Source of the DNA: JAPLFM01 sp964650885
GTDB lineage: Bacteria > Bacteroidota > Ignavibacteria > Kapaibacteriales > UBA2268
NCBI GenBank assembly: GCA_964650885.1
Contig: CAZYXG010000007.1
Coordinates: 14,226-78,225 of the forward strand
Direction of reading: 5' to 3'
DNA length: 64,000 bases
A program made the translations under genes and the position numbers. The notes under the pieces were generated by a model that was given only the letters and a program-made list of their open reading frames with translations, was not told the DNA's origin and searched no databases. This document shows, in pieces, positions 61,257 through 64,000 of this stretch. Numbering within the stretch: the stretch's first letter is position 1; every line of letters starts with the position of its first letter.

Positions 61257-62570
61257 TTAACCGAACAATCTGCTGCGTTTTCCCTGAGTCATAGATTTCA
61301 TTACCTTGCTCATATCGTCGAATTGTTTGATTAATTTATTCACATCTTGAATGTTTGTGCCAGAACCTTTTGCGATTCTCAATCGGCGGCTACCATTCAA
61401 AATTTTCGGAGTATTGCGTTCTTCTTTAGTCATAGATAGAATAATAGCTTCCACCTTGCCAAAAGCTTTGTCGTCAATATTCACATTTTTCAATTGCTTA
61501 TCCATTCCTGGTATCATACCCAATAGGTCTTTCAATGAACCCATTTTCTTGATAGTTCGCAATTGATCTAAAAAGTCTTCAAAAGTGAATTGATTTTTCT
61601 TAATTTTCTCTTCAAGTTTTTTAGCTTCATCCGCATCGAATTGGGATTCAGCTCTTTCCACTAAAGTAAGAATATCACCCATACCCAATATGCGTGAAGC
61701 AATACGCTCTGGGTGGAATGGCTCTAAATCATCAAGTTTCTCGCCAACACCTACGAATTTAACTGGCTTGCCAATTACAGATAATACAGATAAAGCAGCA
61801 CCACCACGAGTATCACCATCTAATTTAGTAAGTACTATACCAGTAAGAGCAAGTTTATCGTGGAAAGCTTTCGCAGTATTTACAGCGTCTTGTCCAATCA
61901 TTGCATCGCAAACGAAAAGAGTTTCAGTTGGCTTGATAGCTTTGCTCAAGTTCTCAATTTCGTTCATCATTTCTTCGTCAATAGTCAAACGACCCGCAGT
62001 ATCGATAATTACAGTATCTCTACCGAATTTACGAGCATAAACAAGGGCGTTTTGAGCAATTTCAATTGGATTTTTACTTACTTCATCAGTGAAAACAGGG
62101 ACTTTCACTTGTTCACCAAGCTGTTTCAATTGCAAAATTGCAGCAGGACGATAAACGTCAGCAGCAACAAGCATAGGTTGTCTTCCTTTTTTCTTCAAAC
62201 TTTTAGCAAGTTTACCGCAAAAAGTAGTTTTACCCGAACCTTGCAAACCAGCAACAAGTATGATAGTGGGGCCGCCACCAGTGGCAATAATCAAGTCAGA
62301 TTTTTTAGAACCCATCAATTCGACAAGTTCATCATTTACTATTTTGACAATAAGTTGTTCAGGCACAATTTTGCCTTTCACTTCGGTGCCAACAGCTTTT
62401 TGCTTAACATCTTCAACGAACTTACGAGCTACATTGAGGTTCACATCGGCTTCAATCAAAGCACGGCGAATCTCAACACAAGCTTCGTCAATATTTTCTT
62501 CAGTAATAACAGTCTGCCCTCTGAATCTCTTCAGGGCACCTTCCAGCTTCTCTTGTAAACTATCGAACAT
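61257..62570 (-). CDS. ffh: Signal recognition particle protein Ffh
   Basis: The 437-residue GTPase has the N domain (MFDSLQEKLEGALKRFRGQT), G1 LVAGLQGSGKTTFCGKLA, DVYRPAAILQLK, G3 DTAGRLTIDEEMM, G4 TKLDGDTRGGAAL and the M-domain segment GMIPGMDKQLKNVNIDDKAF with the RRLRIAKGSGTNIQDVNKLI RNA-binding helix. It binds 4.5S RNA and signal sequences and docks with FtsY. The C-terminal methionine-rich tail is short (VMKSMTQGKRSRLFG). A well-spaced promoter candidate lies upstream, and ftsY is divergent from it across about 280 bases. Confidence 0.97.
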   Translation of the reverse strand: MFDSLQEKLEGALKRFRGQTVITEENIDEACVEIRRALIEADVNLNVARKFVEDVKQKAVGTEVKGKIVPEQLIVKIVNDELVELMGSKKSDLIIATGGGPTIILVAGLQGSGKTTFCGKLAKSLKKKGRQPMLVAADVYRPAAILQLKQLGEQVKVPVFTDEVSKNPIEIAQNALVYARKFGRDTVIIDTAGRLTIDEEMMNEIENLSKAIKPTETLFVCDAMIGQDAVNTAKAFHDKLALTGIVLTKLDGDTRGGAALSVLSVIGKPVKFVGVGEKLDDLEPFHPERIASRILGMGDILTLVERAESQFDADEAKKLEEKIKKNQFTFEDFLDQLRTIKKMGSLKDLLGMIPGMDKQLKNVNIDDKAFGKVEAIILSMTKEERNTPKILNGSRRLRIAKGSGTNIQDVNKLIKQFDDMSKVMKSMTQGKRSRLFG

Positions 62571-62603
62571 TTATATTTTGCATTTTTTGATTAATACAGA
62601 CTA

Positions 62604-62634
62604 CAAACTTACAAATAATTTTATTTTGAAACAA
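62604..62634 (-). promoter_or_regulatory. Putative ffh promoter (TTG-N20-TAAGTTTG)
   Basis: On the minus strand TTG (62634-62632) is followed after 20 bases by TAAGTTTG (62611-62604), which lies 33 bases before the ffh ATG. Both elements and their spacing match the Bacteroidota -33/-7 consensus, the best promoter match in the window. Confidence 0.6.
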
Positions 62635-62851
62635 ATAAATATATGAATTTATTGAAATTAAGTAATATTAATCGTGTTTAGTATTTCAGTTATTTCAAAG
62701 AAATATCAATCTAATTTCTTTGAAATTATTGAGTTAGGCGAGCAAAGGATGATTTAAAAATTTACATAGAATTAAGCAATTCCTTAAAAGTAATATTTTT
62801 CTTTCTTAAATTGCAAATCTATTTCAATCATTTAGTAAAATAAGTTATCAA

Positions 62852-63949
62852 ATGGGTTTCTTCGATAAGTTTAAAAAGAAAGTTTCTGAAACAGTTGAGC
62901 AAGTTCAATCAAAGATTGAGCAAGTAACTGAGCAGGTTGTTGAAAGCGTTAGTAATGTTGCCACTGCTACTTCGGAAGTGCTTCGCTTCAATAAGTTGAA
63001 AGATGGACTTGCTAAAACTCGCAAGACTTTTTCCAATAATTTGATTACTCTACTTGGCACTCGCAAAATAGATTCTCAATTATTACTTGAACTAGAAGAA
63101 CTTTTATTAACGGCCGATATGGGTCTTGCCACTACAGATAAACTTATTGACTTATTGAAAAAACGAGTGAAATCTGACAACATTGAAAGTGCTGATAAAA
63201 TCTATGGCATACTGAAAGAAGAAATACATAACCTATTGATTAAATCTCCTTCTGCCAAAACCGATGCAGAATATACACTCGATGGAACAAATAAGCCATT
63301 CTGTATAATGGTTGTCGGTGTAAATGGAGTTGGGAAAACTACAACAATTGGTAAACTTGCCCATAACTATAAGCAAAAGGGTTACGAAGTAATTATTGGT
63401 GCGGCAGATACATTTAGAGCTGCAGCAAATGAGCAATTAGAAATTTGGGCTCAACGTGCCAATGTGGACATAGTGCAAAAAGAACTTGGTGCCGATCCAG
63501 CTTCGGTTGCATTCGATACGCTTAATTCAGCAATTGCTAAGAATAAAGACGTTGTGATAATAGATACAGCTGGCAGATTGCACAATAAACTACACCTAAT
63601 GACTGAACTAGAGAAAATCTCTCGTGTGATGAAAAAGATTAGACCTAATGCACCAAATGAAGTATTCTTAATACTCGATGCCACAACAGGTCAAAATGCT
63701 ATTATGCAAGCCAAAGAGTTTTTGAAAACTGTAAATATAACTGGAATAGTATTAACTAAACTAGATGGTACTGCCAAAGGTGGAGTTGTGATAGCAATAG
63801 CAGATGAGCTTAAAATACCTGTACGCTATATTGGTGTGGGCGAACAAATTAATGATTTGCAACCATTTGATGCAACTGCATTTGTAGAAGCATTATTTGG
63901 GTCTGAAACAGGCGAAGAAACAATTCTTGAAGATGGAGAAGCAGAATAA
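62852..63949 (+). CDS. ftsY: Signal recognition particle receptor FtsY
   Basis: The 365-residue GTPase has a lysine- and glutamate-rich N-terminal helix (MGFFDKFKKKVSETVEQVQS), typical of the membrane-associating A domain, then an NG domain: FNKLKDGLAKTRKTFSNNLI, G1 VVGVNGVGKTTTIGKLAHNY, GAADTFRAAANEQLEIWAQR, DTAGRLHNKLHLMTELEKI and TKLDGTAKGGVVIAIADELK. It is the membrane receptor that pairs with Ffh to hand ribosome-nascent chains to SecYEG. It is divergent from ffh, so the two targeting GTPases share one intergenic region. Confidence 0.97.
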   Translation: MGFFDKFKKKVSETVEQVQSKIEQVTEQVVESVSNVATATSEVLRFNKLKDGLAKTRKTFSNNLITLLGTRKIDSQLLLELEELLLTADMGLATTDKLIDLLKKRVKSDNIESADKIYGILKEEIHNLLIKSPSAKTDAEYTLDGTNKPFCIMVVGVNGVGKTTTIGKLAHNYKQKGYEVIIGAADTFRAAANEQLEIWAQRANVDIVQKELGADPASVAFDTLNSAIAKNKDVVIIDTAGRLHNKLHLMTELEKISRVMKKIRPNAPNEVFLILDATTGQNAIMQAKEFLKTVNITGIVLTKLDGTAKGGVVIAIADELKIPVRYIGVGEQINDLQPFDATAFVEALFGSETGEETILEDGEAE

Positions 63950-63968
63950 TTATTTTGTAATATTTTCG

Positions 63969-63976
63969 TATATTTG
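63969..63976 (+). promoter_or_regulatory. Possible -7 element (TATATTTG) for a gene beyond the window
   Basis: TATATTTG lies 20 bases after the ftsY stop and fits TAnnTTTG. No start codon follows within the window, so this is only suggestive. Confidence 0.25.
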
Positions 63977-64000
63977 TAGAGTAAACATAAAGTAATTTAA

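Noticed and set aside
62571..62851. Search for 4.5S RNA, tRNA or a riboswitch in the ffh-ftsY and other large intergenic regions
   Set aside because: No cloverleaf-like arms, T-loop sequence or conserved RNA motif could be seen by eye; only promoter-like motifs were found.
1..64000. CRISPR arrays, insertion sequences, phage genes or a complete defence island
   Set aside because: No regularly spaced repeats, transposase or integrase reading frames, or phage structural genes were seen; the only defence-type loci are the broken R-M and toxin-antitoxin remnants.

Overview
The window is a low-GC bacterial chromosome segment from a draft or metagenome assembly, because it contains one 100-base run of N. 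Several traits point to the Bacteroidota/Ignavibacteriota/Kapabacteria side of the FCB group: secreted proteins ending in type IX secretion (Por/T9SS) sorting domains with a YPNP motif, a GWxTD-family protein, a YfhO membrane protein, a DUF1800-DUF1501 pair, IgGFc-binding and ASH/choice-of-anchor-D domains, and recurring TAnnTTTG promoter-like motifs instead of strong Shine-Dalgarno sites. I cannot assign a species; Kapabacteria-like is a guess.

Layout. 1-8.9 kb holds a partial TPR protein (minus strand), then an SRPBCC protein, an OstA/LptA-like protein, a 1354-residue IgGFc-binding/T9SS surface protein and a beta-barrel protein, closed by a clear terminator. 8.9-14.9 kb is a tightly packed plus-strand run (HIT hydrolase, rsmA, PAP2 phosphatase, secreted M14 carboxypeptidase, YigZ, panC). 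15.1-23.3 kb is a DUF1800-DUF1501-giant LamG/ASH/T9SS cassette. 23.3-33.8 kb holds xseAB, ispF, a sensor histidine kinase, ruvX, a GWxTD protein, mutL and a YfhO protein. 33.9-34.4 kb is a decayed HigBA-like toxin-antitoxin locus. 34.4-43.6 kb is an acyl-CoA catabolic island: methylcrotonyl-CoA-type carboxylase subunits (the alpha subunit split in two), a fused isobutyryl-CoA mutase (IcmF) and a PcaF-like thiolase, consistent with leucine and valine breakdown. 43.9-52.7 kb carries an ABC-F protein, a CDF metal exporter, an alcohol dehydrogenase, an LCP protein, an isolated nuoE, a rhomboid-like protein without a recognisable catalytic site, a GmhB-like phosphatase, an XRE regulator and DedA. 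52.7-56.7 kb has a response regulator, a hybrid histidine kinase, lptB and an HtrA protease on the minus strand. 56.8-60.7 kb is priA followed by a broken type II restriction-modification locus. 60.7-63.9 kb holds rpsP, ffh and ftsY.

Functional links. Envelope biogenesis recurs (OstA-like, LptB, HtrA, LCP, YfhO, DedA and T9SS cargo). Co-translational membrane targeting is complete on the protein side (ffh plus ftsY). The acyl-CoA island probably feeds branched-chain amino acids into acetyl-CoA and butyryl-CoA, and panC supports CoA supply.

I did not find an intact new defence or mobile system. The most unusual material is decayed: a cytosine methyltransferase with two nonsense codons but no frameshift, its restriction enzyme remnant with TGA where Trp is expected, a HigBA remnant, and a palindromic interspersed repeat at which the assembly breaks. 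I saw no tRNA, rRNA, CRISPR array or insertion sequence.
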